Part shown: positions 7,148 through 15,622 of the stretch, piece by piece
Position numbering within the stretch: position 1 is the stretch's first letter
How the letters are laid out: each line of letters begins with the position of its first letter
Program-made: the position numbers and the translations under genes
The notes under the pieces: generated by a model
Databases searched by the model: none
Told to the model about the DNA's origin: nothing
Seen by the model: the letters and a program-made list of their open reading frames with translations, nothing else
Source of the DNA: Acetobacteraceae bacterium
Lineage (GTDB): Bacteria; Pseudomonadota; Alphaproteobacteria; Acetobacterales; Acetobacteraceae
Length of the DNA: 33,407 nt
Reading direction: 5' to 3'
NCBI GenBank assembly: GCA_947478535.1
Contig: CANJXD010000005.1
Location: forward strand, 1-33,407

Positions 7148-9304
7148 ATGCCTGAACTCCTGCTCGAACTCTTCTCCGAGGAAATCCCGGCGCGCATGCA
7201 GGCGCGCGGCGCGGAGGATTTTTCGCGAGTCTTCGCCGCCGCGGTGGCGCCGGTGCTGGAAGGCGCACCAAAACCCTTCTACGGGCCGCGCCGCATCGGG
7301 CTTTCCGCGACGCTGCGGGCCGAGGTGACCACCGAGGGCAAGGAGGAACGCGGGCCGCGCACCGCCGCCCCACCCCAGGCGCTGGACGGCTTTCTCAAGA
7401 AGCATGGCGCGACTCGAGAAATGCTGGCGGAGCAGAACGGGTTCTGGGTTTTGCAGAAGCCGGGCGAGACGGTGACGGCGGCGGCGCTGGTGGCGTCCGT
7501 CATGCCGGGGCTGATCCGGGGATTCGGCTGGCCGAAATCCATGCGCTGGAACGGCCCCTTCACCTGGGTGCGGCCGCTGCACCGCATCCTGTGCATCCTC
7601 GACGGCGTCGTGGTGCCGTTTGCGATTGATGAAATGCCGGGTCTGGTGAGCAGCAATCTGACGGAAGGCCACCGCATCATGGCGGCCCATGCCGGCCGCG
7701 GCGGTGCCTTCGCGGTCACGGGCCTCGCGGATTACGAGGCCGGGCTGCGGGACCGCTTCGTGGTGCCGGATGCGGCGGAACGCATGCGGATCATCGAGGA
7801 GGGGCTTGCGTCCCTCGCGGCGGCGCAGGGCGTGCGCGTGGTGCCGGACAAGGGGCTGCTGGAGGAAGTGGCGGGGCTGGTCGAATGGCCGGTGCCCCTG
7901 CTCGGCCGGATCGACGACGCCTTCATGGACCTGCCGCCGGAGCTGATGCGCACGACGATGCGCGTCAACCAGCGGTATTTCTCGATGGTGAAGCCGGATG
8001 GCACGGCGGCGCCCTTCTTCGCGCTGGTCGCCAATATTGCGGCGGTCGACGGCGGCGCGACGCTGGTGGCCGGCAATGAACGCGTGCTTCGGGCGCGGCT
8101 TTCGGATGCGCGGTTCTTCTGGGATTTGGACCGGAAGCAATCCCTTGAGTCGTTCCTCCCGAAGCTGGATTCCGTCGTCTTCCACGCAAAGCTGGGGACG
8201 CAGGGGCAGCGTATTCAGCGCATCGTGCGGCTGGCGGAATACCTGGCGCCGCTGGTCGGCGCGGATGTGGCGCTGGCGAAGCGCGCGGCGGGGTTGGTCA
8301 AGGCGGACCTCGCCTCCGGCCTCGTCGGCGAGTTTCCGGAATTGCAGGGCATCATCGGGCGCTACTACGCCCTGCACCAGGGCGAGGATTCTCGCGTTGC
8401 GGAGGCCATTGCCACGCATTACCGACCGCTCGGTCCGGGGGATGCGGTGCCGAATGAGCCGGTGGCGATCGCGGTCGCGCTGGCGGATAAGCTGGACACG
8501 CTGACCGGCTTTTTCATGGTTGGCGAAAAGCCAACAGGGAGTGGAGATCCGTTTGCGCTTCGGCGGGCAGCATTGGGGGTAATTCGACTGCTTCGTGAGA
8601 ATCGACTCCGCCTGTCTCTTGGTCCAATCCTGGATACACATTATGTGGAGCTGATTGGGAGCTTGGCCGACCAAGATTTCAAGCGTGCGCAAGACGAGAA
8701 GGCGCGCATTGAAGCGACTGGCGCGCGCTTCGAAATCGAAGCAACGGCTGGCTTCACAGCTAACAGTCAGTCTCTCGCGACTTCTCAACTGCTCGACTTC
8801 CTCGCCGAACGCCTCCGCGTCCAACTCCGCGCCGAAGGCGCCCGCCATGACATCGTCTCCGCCGCCTTCGGCACCGGGGGCGAGGACGACCTCGTCCGCC
8901 TGCTCGCCAAGGCCGAGGCTCTCCAGGCCCTCGTCGAAGGGGCCGATGGCCCAAACCTGCTCGCCGCCGCCAAGCGCGCCGCCAATATTCTCCGCATCGA
9001 GGACAAGAAGGACGGCCCGCATTCCGGGGAAGTCGACCCGGTCCTGCTGACGGCGCCGGAGGAACAGGCGCTGGCCGCGTCCCTCGATATCGCGGTGCCG
9101 GCGGTGGCCGCCGCGCTCGCCGCCGAAAATTACATTTCTGCCATGTCGGCTCTCGCCGCTTTGCGCGCGCCGCTGGATGCCTTCTTTGATCGCGTGACCG
9201 TTAACGACCCGGCGCCAGAACTGCGCCGGAACCGGTTACGCCTCCTTGCCCGCCTTCGTGCCGCCATGGGTGCCGTGGCAGAGTTCTCTCGAATCGAAGG
9301 CTGA
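7148..9304 (+). CDS. glyS: Glycine--tRNA ligase beta subunit
   Basis: tRNA-binding beta subunit of alpha2beta2 glycyl-tRNA synthetase, 718 residues, slightly over the usual ~690. It begins MPELLLELFSEEIPARMQAR, the standard N-terminus, and shows MRWNGPFTWVRPLHRILCI, LMRTTMRVNQRYFSM and GSGDPFALRRAALGVIRLL, all hallmark blocks. The C-terminal part (near 560-700) corresponds to the anticodon-binding-like domain. Start is 3 bases after vapC, so its expression probably depends on transcription and translation through the toxin gene. Bases from about 8520 to 8790 use distinctly different, less GC-rich codons than the rest, while the protein sequence there remains canonical. Confidence 0.97.
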   Translation: MPELLLELFSEEIPARMQARGAEDFSRVFAAAVAPVLEGAPKPFYGPRRIGLSATLRAEVTTEGKEERGPRTAAPPQALDGFLKKHGATREMLAEQNGFWVLQKPGETVTAAALVASVMPGLIRGFGWPKSMRWNGPFTWVRPLHRILCILDGVVVPFAIDEMPGLVSSNLTEGHRIMAAHAGRGGAFAVTGLADYEAGLRDRFVVPDAAERMRIIEEGLASLAAAQGVRVVPDKGLLEEVAGLVEWPVPLLGRIDDAFMDLPPELMRTTMRVNQRYFSMVKPDGTAAPFFALVANIAAVDGGATLVAGNERVLRARLSDARFFWDLDRKQSLESFLPKLDSVVFHAKLGTQGQRIQRIVRLAEYLAPLVGADVALAKRAAGLVKADLASGLVGEFPELQGIIGRYYALHQGEDSRVAEAIATHYRPLGPGDAVPNEPVAIAVALADKLDTLTGFFMVGEKPTGSGDPFALRRAALGVIRLLRENRLRLSLGPILDTHYVELIGSLADQDFKRAQDEKARIEATGARFEIEATAGFTANSQSLATSQLLDFLAERLRVQLRAEGARHDIVSAAFGTGGEDDLVRLLAKAEALQALVEGADGPNLLAAAKRAANILRIEDKKDGPHSGEVDPVLLTAPEEQALAASLDIAVPAVAAALAAENYISAMSALAALRAPLDAFFDRVTVNDPAPELRRNRLRLLARLRAAMGAVAEFSRIEG

Positions 9305-9397
9305 ACCAAACCAAACCGGCATGGTGCTTGCCTCGCCGGGCGCCGCGGTATGAAGCCGTTGCGGAACGCCACGCAGTTTGCAGGAGAACGCCGTCCA

Positions 9398-12070
9398 ATG
9401 ACGAAGTGGGTGTACAGCTTCGGTGCCGGCCACAATGAGGGCCGAGCGGACATGCGCAACCTGCTGGGTGGCAAGGGGGCGAACCTGGCCGAGATGGCCA
9501 GCATCGGCCTTCCCGTGCCGCCCGGCTTCACCATCACCACCGAGGTCTGCACCTACTACTACGATCACGGCCAATCCTATCCGCCCGAGCTGCGCGCCTC
9601 CGTCGATACCGCGCTGGCGCGGATCGAGGAGGCCGTCGGCACGAAGTTCGGCGACCACCGCAAGCCGCTGCTCGTCTCCGTCCGCTCCGGCGCGCGTGTC
9701 TCCATGCCCGGCATGATGGACACGGTGCTGAACCTCGGCCTGAACGACGCCACGGTGGATGGCCTGGCCGTCGCGTCCGGCGATGCCCGCTTCGCCTGGG
9801 ACAGCTACCGCCGCTTCATCCAGATGTTCGGCTCCGTCGTGCTCGGCGTGGACCACCACCGCTTCGAGGACATCATTGAGCATGTGAAGCAGGACAAGGG
9901 CGTCGAGGAGGACACCCACCTGACGGCGCAGGACTGGCACCGCGTCGTCGATGGCTACAAGGAAATGGTGGCCGAGGTGACCGGCAACCCCTTCCCGCAG
10001 GACCCGCACGCGCAGTTGTGGGCCGCCATCGGCGCCGTCTTCGGTTCCTGGATGAACCCGCGCGCCAATACCTATCGCCGCCTGCACGACATCCCCGCGC
10101 AATGGGGCACCGCCGTGAACGTCCAGGCGATGGTCTTCGGCAATATGGGCGAGGATTGCGCGACCGGCGTCTGCTTCACGCGGGACCCCTCCACAGGCGA
10201 GAATTTCTTCTACGGCGAATACCTGGTGAATGCGCAGGGCGAGGACGTCGTCGCCGGCATCCGCACCCCGCAGCCCATGTCCGAAGCGCGCGCCAAGCCG
10301 AATGAGCGCAGCATGGAAGTGGTGATGCCCAAGGCCTATGCGGAGCTGGTGGAAGTCCGCGCGCGGCTTGAAAAGCACTACACGGATATGCAGGACATCG
10401 AATTCACGGTGCAGCAGAACACGCTGTACATGCTGCAGACCCGCAACGGAAAGCGCACCGCCGCCGCCAGCCTGAAGATCGCGGTCGATATGGCCCGCGA
10501 AGGGCTGATCGACCGGACCGAGGCGGTGAAGCGCGTCGACCCCAAGGCGCTCGACCAGTTGCTGCACCCGACGCTGGACCCCAAGGCGCCGTGCAAGGCG
10601 ATCGCCAAGGGCCTGCCGGCTTCCCCGGGTGCCGCCTGCGGCGTCATCGTCTTCTCGGCCGATGAGGCGGAGACGCGGGCCGCGAAGGGCGAGGCTGTCA
10701 TCCTCGTCCGCATCGAGACGAGCCCCGAGGATATCCACGGGATGCACGCCGCGAAGGGGATTCTCACGACGCGCGGCGGCATGACCAGCCACGCCGCCGT
10801 GGTCGCCCGTGGCATGGGCCGGCCTTGCGTGGCCGGTGCCGGCACCATCGTGGTGGACTACGCGCAGCAGACGCTCACCGCGGGCGGCAAGCGCCTGATG
10901 GCGGGCGAGACGATCACGCTGGATGGCGCGACCGGGGAGGTTTTTGCCGGCACCGTCGCGATGATCGAGCCGCAATTGTCCGGCGACTTCGGGACGCTGA
11001 TGGAATGGGCGGACGGCGTGCGGAAAATGAAGGTCCGCGCCAATGCCGAAACCCCGCTGGATGCCGAAACCGCCCGCAAATTCGGCGCCGAGGGCATCGG
11101 GCTTTGCCGCACGGAGCACATGTTCTTCGACCCAGAGCGCATCGGCGCCGTGCGCCAGATGATCATGGCGGACACCGAAGCCGGGCGGCGCGATGCGCTC
11201 TCCCGCCTGCTGCCCTTCCAGCGGAAGGATTTTCTGGAGTTGTTCCGGATCATGGCGGGGCTGCCGGTGACGATCCGCCTGCTCGACCCGCCGCTGCATG
11301 AATTCCTGCCGCACAAGGAAAGCGAGATCGAGGAGGTCGCGGAAAGCCTCGGCGCCGATGTCGCGGTGATGAAGCGCCGCGTGGCGGATCTCTCGGAAGC
11401 CAATCCGATGCTCGGCCATCGCGGCTGCCGCCTCGGCATCACCTTCCCCGAGATCTATGAGATGCAGGCCCGCGCGATCTTCGAGGCGGCGGTGCAGACC
11501 GGCAAGGAAACCGGCGCCGCCCCGGTGCCGGAGATCATGATCCCGCTGGTCATGACGAAGCGGGAGCTCGAGATCACGCGCGCCCTGGTGGACAAGGTGG
11601 CGCAGGAGGTCTTCGCCGAAAGCGGCTACCACATCGTCTATCAGGTCGGCACGATGATCGAGCTGCCGCGCGCCGCCCTGACCGCGGATTCGATCGCCGA
11701 GGTCGCGGATTTCTTCAGCTTCGGGACGAATGACCTGACGCAGACGGTGTTCGGCCTGTCCCGCGACGATGCCGGCAAGTTCCTGCCCATCTACGTCGAG
11801 AAGGGCATCCTGCCGAAGGACCCCTTCGTCTCCATCGACATCGACGGCGTCGGCGCGCTGGTGGAGATCGCCGCGCAGAAGGGCCGGAAGACGAAGCCGG
11901 ACCTCAAGCTCGGCATCTGCGGGGAGCATGGCGGCGACCCCGCCTCGATCCATTTCTGCGGCCAGGCCGGGCTCGACTACGTCTCCTGCTCCCCTTACCG
12001 GGTGCCGGTGGCGCGCCTTGCCGCGGCGCAGGCCGCACTCGCCAGCGGCGGCGGCGACCGCACCGCCTGA
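9398..12070 (+). CDS. ppdK: Pyruvate, phosphate dikinase
   Basis: Interconverts pyruvate + ATP + phosphate and phosphoenolpyruvate + AMP + pyrophosphate in the cytoplasm; 890 residues, the usual length. It starts MTKWVYSFGAGHNEGRADMR, with an AGGAG site at 9382-9386; the ATG at 9350 is less likely. Domains in order: ATP-grasp nucleotide domain (LLGGKGANLAEMASIGLPVP near 27), the phosphohistidine domain with GGMTSHAAVVARG and the phospho-carrier His465, and the C-terminal TIM barrel with the catalytic Cys841 in GICGEHGGDP. It is separated from glyS by 93 bases. In organisms like this it probably serves gluconeogenic PEP formation. The gene looks complete and intact. Confidence 0.97.
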   Translation: MTKWVYSFGAGHNEGRADMRNLLGGKGANLAEMASIGLPVPPGFTITTEVCTYYYDHGQSYPPELRASVDTALARIEEAVGTKFGDHRKPLLVSVRSGARVSMPGMMDTVLNLGLNDATVDGLAVASGDARFAWDSYRRFIQMFGSVVLGVDHHRFEDIIEHVKQDKGVEEDTHLTAQDWHRVVDGYKEMVAEVTGNPFPQDPHAQLWAAIGAVFGSWMNPRANTYRRLHDIPAQWGTAVNVQAMVFGNMGEDCATGVCFTRDPSTGENFFYGEYLVNAQGEDVVAGIRTPQPMSEARAKPNERSMEVVMPKAYAELVEVRARLEKHYTDMQDIEFTVQQNTLYMLQTRNGKRTAAASLKIAVDMAREGLIDRTEAVKRVDPKALDQLLHPTLDPKAPCKAIAKGLPASPGAACGVIVFSADEAETRAAKGEAVILVRIETSPEDIHGMHAAKGILTTRGGMTSHAAVVARGMGRPCVAGAGTIVVDYAQQTLTAGGKRLMAGETITLDGATGEVFAGTVAMIEPQLSGDFGTLMEWADGVRKMKVRANAETPLDAETARKFGAEGIGLCRTEHMFFDPERIGAVRQMIMADTEAGRRDALSRLLPFQRKDFLELFRIMAGLPVTIRLLDPPLHEFLPHKESEIEEVAESLGADVAVMKRRVADLSEANPMLGHRGCRLGITFPEIYEMQARAIFEAAVQTGKETGAAPVPEIMIPLVMTKRELEITRALVDKVAQEVFAESGYHIVYQVGTMIELPRAALTADSIAEVADFFSFGTNDLTQTVFGLSRDDAGKFLPIYVEKGILPKDPFVSIDIDGVGALVEIAAQKGRKTKPDLKLGICGEHGGDPASIHFCGQAGLDYVSCSPYRVPVARLAAAQAALASGGGDRTA

Positions 12071-12094
12071 CCCCGGGTCCAGCTGGAGCCGGGT

Positions 12095-12148
12095 CCAGGG
12101 CCGGCTCGGCCCTGGCGGATGGGGTGTGGGGAAGGCAGCGCCTTCCCC
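12095..12148 (+). terminator. Two tandem hairpins after ppdK
   Basis: Hairpin A: CCAGGGCC (12095-12102), loop GGCTC, GGCCCTGG (12108-12115). Hairpin B: GGGGAAGGC (12128-12136), loop AGC, GCCTTCCCC (12140-12148). A short T run (TTTTC, 12163-12167) follows about 15 bases later. The location between convergent ppdK and the MFS gene fits transcription termination for ppdK, although a canonical adjacent U-tract is missing. Confidence 0.55.
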
Positions 12149-12164
12149 ATCAAGCCGGACTGTT

Positions 12165-12190
12165 TTCTTACGCCGGCTTCTTACGCCGGC
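12165..12190. repeat. 13-bp perfect tandem duplication over the MFS stop codon
   Basis: TTCTTACGCCGGC occurs twice in direct succession (12165-12177 and 12178-12190). The second copy contains the stop codon (TTA on this strand) and last codons of the MFS gene; the first copy contains a would-be stop in a shifted frame. It looks like a recent slippage event that leaves the protein end intact. Confidence 0.7.
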
Positions 12191-13395
12191 GCCGGCCGTA
12201 CCCCCGGCCCACGCGGCAGCGCCACGATGATCTGCATGACTCCCGCCGCCAGCCCCATCCCCACGCCGAGCTTCCACGCCAGTTCATAGGACCCGCTGGC
12301 GTCGAAGATGACGCCGCCGCCATAGGCGCCGAGGAAGCTGCCGAGCTGGTGGCTGAAAAACGCGAAACCCTGGATCATCGCCTGCCAGCGCAGGCCGAAC
12401 ATCTCCACCACCGCGCCGGAGATCAGCGGTGCCACGCCGAGCCAGAGGAACCCCATGATGGCCGCGAAGATCAGCGTGCTGGTGGGCGTCGGCGGCACCG
12501 CGAAATACCACCCCAGCACGATGGACCGCGTGACGTAGATCAGCCCCAGCAGCACGCCCTTCGACCAGCGCCCGCCCGCCCAGCCAAAGAACAGGCTGCC
12601 CACCACGTTGAAGGCGGCGATGACGCCGAGGGCCGTGGCGCCGAGCATCGGATCGAGCCCGCACAGCACGAGGTAGGAGGGCAGGTGGGTGGTCAGGAAC
12701 ACCAGCTGCAGGCCGCAGACGAAATAGGCACCGGCCATCACCAGGAAGCCGCCATGCGCCATTGCCGCCCGCGCGGCGACCAGTGCGGAGGTATCGCCCG
12801 TCTTGGTGGGGGCCACCGGCACACGGTCCACCCGCCCGGCGATCCAGGCCGCCGGCAGCAGGCAGAGCGCCAGGCAGAACAGCCCCAGCACGCCGGCCCG
12901 CCAATCGAAGGCATCCATCAGCCCCTGCGCCACCGGCGCCGCCATCAGCGGCCCGGTGGACCCGATGGCGGAGACGATACCCAGCACGCTGCTGCGCGCC
13001 GCATTCGGCACGGGGCGGGAGGCAACGGCCATGGCCATGCCGCTCGCCGTCGCCGCCAGCGCGAGCCCGATCAGCAGCCCGGCGCCGAGCATGATGGCGA
13101 GCACGCCATCGGCATGCGCCAGCAGCATCAGCCCCGCGGCATAGGTGGCGCCGCCCACCATCATGGTGGGCCGGAAGCCGAAGCGGGACGCGATGGCCCC
13201 CGCGAAGGGCTGGGCGATGCCCCAGGCCAGGTTCTGCAGGGCGATGGCGAGGGTGAACTCGGCGACCGCGATGCCCAGTTCCTTCGTCACGGGTTGCAGG
13301 AACAGGCCCAGGCTCTGCCGCATGCCATTGGCCAGCGCCAGCGACAGCGCGGCGGCGAGCAGGATGGGGATCGCCGCGCGCGGAATGTGTTTCAT
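12181..13395 (-). CDS. MFS transporter
   Basis: Integral membrane transporter of 404 residues with about 12 hydrophobic segments in two halves, typical of the major facilitator superfamily. It starts MKHIPRAAIPILLAAALSLA, and the first loop motifs read MRQSLGLFLQPVTKELG and IASRFGFRPTMMVGG (motif A region between helices 2 and 3). The sequence style resembles MFS proteins with anion or monocarboxylate substrates (oxalate/formate-antiporter-like), but the substrate is not predictable. It stands alone: convergent with ppdK and divergent from the glycosyltransferase gene, with 197 bases between the two starts that hold no clear gene. Confidence 0.9.
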   Translation of the reverse strand: MKHIPRAAIPILLAAALSLALANGMRQSLGLFLQPVTKELGIAVAEFTLAIALQNLAWGIAQPFAGAIASRFGFRPTMMVGGATYAAGLMLLAHADGVLAIMLGAGLLIGLALAATASGMAMAVASRPVPNAARSSVLGIVSAIGSTGPLMAAPVAQGLMDAFDWRAGVLGLFCLALCLLPAAWIAGRVDRVPVAPTKTGDTSALVAARAAMAHGGFLVMAGAYFVCGLQLVFLTTHLPSYLVLCGLDPMLGATALGVIAAFNVVGSLFFGWAGGRWSKGVLLGLIYVTRSIVLGWYFAVPPTPTSTLIFAAIMGFLWLGVAPLISGAVVEMFGLRWQAMIQGFAFFSHQLGSFLGAYGGGVIFDASGSYELAWKLGVGMGLAAGVMQIIVALPRGPGVRPAPA

Positions 13396-13592
13396 GGCAT
13401 CACTGGGTTTGCGGAGCAGGACGTTTCGGCCATCAGCCTCCCCCGCCCCATGCTTCCCTGCAAGGGAGGCCGCGCCGCATGGCTGGCCTGCTTTCCCGCG
13501 ATGCCGCGCTGGGCGATACTGGACGCCCGACTTTTGGACAGGATGATGCAGCGCACCCCGCTTCGGATGGCACGCGACAGGATGGCCCGCGG

Positions 13593-14369
13593 ATGAGCGC
13601 GCCGCGCCTTTCCGCCCTGATCGTCGCGCGGAATGAGGCCGCGCGCCTGCCGGATTGTCTCGCCTCCGTCGCCTTCGCCGATGAGGTGGTGGTGGTGCTG
13701 GACCGCACTACGGATGCCAGCGCCGCCATCGTCCAGGCCGCCGGCGGCCGGGTTCTGGAAGGCGCCTGGGAGCTGGAAGGCGGCCGCCGCAATGCCGGCA
13801 TCGCCGCCTGCACGGGCGACTGGATCCTGGAAGTGGACGCCGATGAACGGGTGAGCCCGCCGCTGGCCGCCGCCGTCCGGCGCATGATCGGGACCTCGAC
13901 CCATGCCTGGCACCAGGTGCCGGTGGACAATTATGTCGGCGACCGGCTGGTTCGGTATGGCTGGGCGGGGAGTTTCGGAACGACGTCCGTCCCTCGCCTG
14001 TTCCGGCGCGGCGCCAAAAGCTGGCGGGCGCAGCGCGTGCATCCCGGGCTGGACTGGGTGGGCAAGGAAGGCCCGAAGATCACGGAAGGCGCCCTGATCC
14101 ACCTGGTGGACCGGGACATTTCGGACATGCTGCGGCGGCTCGACAAGTATTCCTCCGCCAAGGCCGCGGACCTCATCGCCAGCGGCAAGATCGGCTCCCT
14201 GCCCGACAATCTGCGGCGGTTCGTCTCCCGCTTCGTGAAGTCCTACATCTCCCGCAAGGGATACCGGGAAGGCGGCTGGGGCATCCTGCTCGCCTTCTGC
14301 ACCGGGCTGTTTCCCCTGCTCGCCTACCTCAAGGCGCGGCTGGAGCCGGAACGCCACGGCGGGGCTTAG
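13593..14369 (+). CDS. Glycosyltransferase family 2, WaaE/KdtX-like
   Basis: A 258-residue GT-A type glycosyltransferase acting at the cytoplasmic face of the inner membrane. It opens MSAPRLSALIVARNEAARLP, the GT2 nucleotide-sugar fold start, followed by FADEVVVVLDRTTDAS and the DXD-type WILEVDADERVSPPL motif near residues 72-88. The conserved GGRRNAGIAACTGDW segment is typical of the WaaE/KdtX LPS-core beta-glucosyltransferase group. A hydrophobic C-terminal stretch (GWGILLAFCTGLFPLLAYL) could anchor it to the membrane. The ATG at 13593 was chosen because the protein then begins at the domain; an in-frame ATG at 13479 would add 38 unconserved-looking residues. Its stop overlaps the stop of the convergent oxygenase gene by 3 bases. 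Confidence 0.88.
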   Translation: MSAPRLSALIVARNEAARLPDCLASVAFADEVVVVLDRTTDASAAIVQAAGGRVLEGAWELEGGRRNAGIAACTGDWILEVDADERVSPPLAAAVRRMIGTSTHAWHQVPVDNYVGDRLVRYGWAGSFGTTSVPRLFRRGAKSWRAQRVHPGLDWVGKEGPKITEGALIHLVDRDISDMLRRLDKYSSAKAADLIASGKIGSLPDNLRRFVSRFVKSYISRKGYREGGWGILLAFCTGLFPLLAYLKARLEPERHGGA

Positions 14370-15553
14370 GCCGGGATATCTTCCGCCTCGACCAGCCCCA
14401 GCCGCTTCAGGCGGCGGCAGAAGTCGAGCGCGCCGTCCCCCAGCGCCGCCGGCGTCGTGCCTTCGGCCAGTGCTGCGATCCAGCCGGCTTCCTCCGCCGT
14501 CAGGGACAGCGGATCGCCGGCCCAGCGCAGCACGGCGCCGCCGGTTTCCTCATCCGGCACCAGCGCATGCAGCACGGCTTCCGCCAGGCGCAGCTTGGTG
14601 CCGGCTTCCGGCATGGCGGGGAACAGGCCGCGGGCCAGCATCGTCGGCCGGTCCACCGCCAGCCGGTCCAGCAGCGCCAGCGCCGTGCGTTCCAGCGCCG
14701 CCGGCTGGGCGAGCATGGCGGCCAGCGGCTGCGCCATGGCGGCCAGCGCGCCCGGGCCCTCGGCCAGGCGCCAGGTTGGGAAGGCTTGGCGCAAGGCTGG
14801 CTCCGCTTCCTCCAGCAGATCCACCGCCATGCGGAGAACGCTGGCGAAGGATGGCTCCATGAAGCCCACGGTGATGTGCAGGGATGGCTCCGCCCCCTCC
14901 TGCGCCGCCGCGTCATGCAGCACGCCGCGCGGGACATAGAGCGCATCGCCCGGCCGCATCGTCACCTCAACCGCGTCCGCCAGCGGCTCCACGCCGCCGA
15001 CCCAGGGGGTGCGCCGCGTCGGCGCGGGAAAGGGCTGGCCGGGCCAGATGCGCCAGTGCTTTTCGCCGGTGACCTGCAGCACCAGCACGTCATGCGTGTC
15101 GTAGTGCATGCGAAAGCCCTGGGCGCCCGCCGGGGTCAAGTAGATGTTGGCCTGCACCCCGTGCAGGAACAGCTGTTCCAGGCCCCGGCAATAGCGCGCC
15201 AGCGGCTGGTGCATTTCATGGAACTGGGACAGCACCAGCGTCGCGCCGGCGTCGAACAGCGCGAAAAGCTGCGGCAGGTCGGCGCTGCCATCGCCGCGGG
15301 AATAGTCTTCCTCCGGCACCCCGGCACCGCCCTTGCGGTTGCCATCGGCCATGGAGATGCGCGGCCGGCGCGCCGCTTCCGTGGCCAGGAAGGCGTCGAT
15401 ATCGGCGACGGAAAGCAGCCCGGCATAGCGGGCGGGGTCGGTGGCGGGAAACAGCCGCCAATCCGCATTCTCCCGCAAGGCGAGGCCTTCCTCCAGCGGC
15501 AGATCCCCGAAGGAAAGGGCCCAGGCCTGCTCGGCCAAAGTCGCTTTATCCAT
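14366..15553 (-). CDS. Cupin-4/JmjC-type oxygenase (ribosomal-oxygenase-like), copy 1
   Basis: A 395-residue 2-oxoglutarate/Fe(II) oxygenase of the cupin-4 group, which includes the ribosomal protein hydroxylases YcfD/RoxA, MINA53 and NO66. The HxD metal motif is His150/Asp152 in FRMHYDTHDVLVLQVTGEKH, and the distal histidine is His213 in LYVPRGVLHDA. The C-terminal half is an Ala/Leu-rich helical region, as in the family's dimerisation/winged-helix part. The ATG at 15553 has a GGGG stretch at good spacing; GTG and ATG codons just upstream (15556, 15559) are alternatives. It lies downstream of a GntR gene on the same strand. Ribosomal hydroxylation is an inference from the family; other members act on peptides or small molecules. 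Confidence 0.85.
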   Translation of the reverse strand: MDKATLAEQAWALSFGDLPLEEGLALRENADWRLFPATDPARYAGLLSVADIDAFLATEAARRPRISMADGNRKGGAGVPEEDYSRGDGSADLPQLFALFDAGATLVLSQFHEMHQPLARYCRGLEQLFLHGVQANIYLTPAGAQGFRMHYDTHDVLVLQVTGEKHWRIWPGQPFPAPTRRTPWVGGVEPLADAVEVTMRPGDALYVPRGVLHDAAAQEGAEPSLHITVGFMEPSFASVLRMAVDLLEEAEPALRQAFPTWRLAEGPGALAAMAQPLAAMLAQPAALERTALALLDRLAVDRPTMLARGLFPAMPEAGTKLRLAEAVLHALVPDEETGGAVLRWAGDPLSLTAEEAGWIAALAEGTTPAALGDGALDFCRRLKRLGLVEAEDIPA

Positions 15554-15622
15554 CACCATCCCCGAGGCGCAGCCGTGTCCTGGCCGCATCATCGGCCGAG
15601 GACGCCAGGGGGGAAAGGGGGG

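Noticed and set aside
6497..9022. An 841-codon minus-strand frame opposite vapBC and glyS
   Set aside because: Same antisense artefact; vapB, vapC and glyS are all recognisable on the plus strand.
9328..9354. Promoter for ppdK (TTGCCT ... TATGAA)
   Set aside because: The spacer is only 15 bases and both hexamers are weak matches; not enough to annotate.
9236..12277. A 1013-codon open frame on the minus strand opposite ppdK and its downstream region
   Set aside because: Composition is His/Asp/Arg-rich with no family signature, while the opposite strand encodes a complete pyruvate phosphate dikinase.
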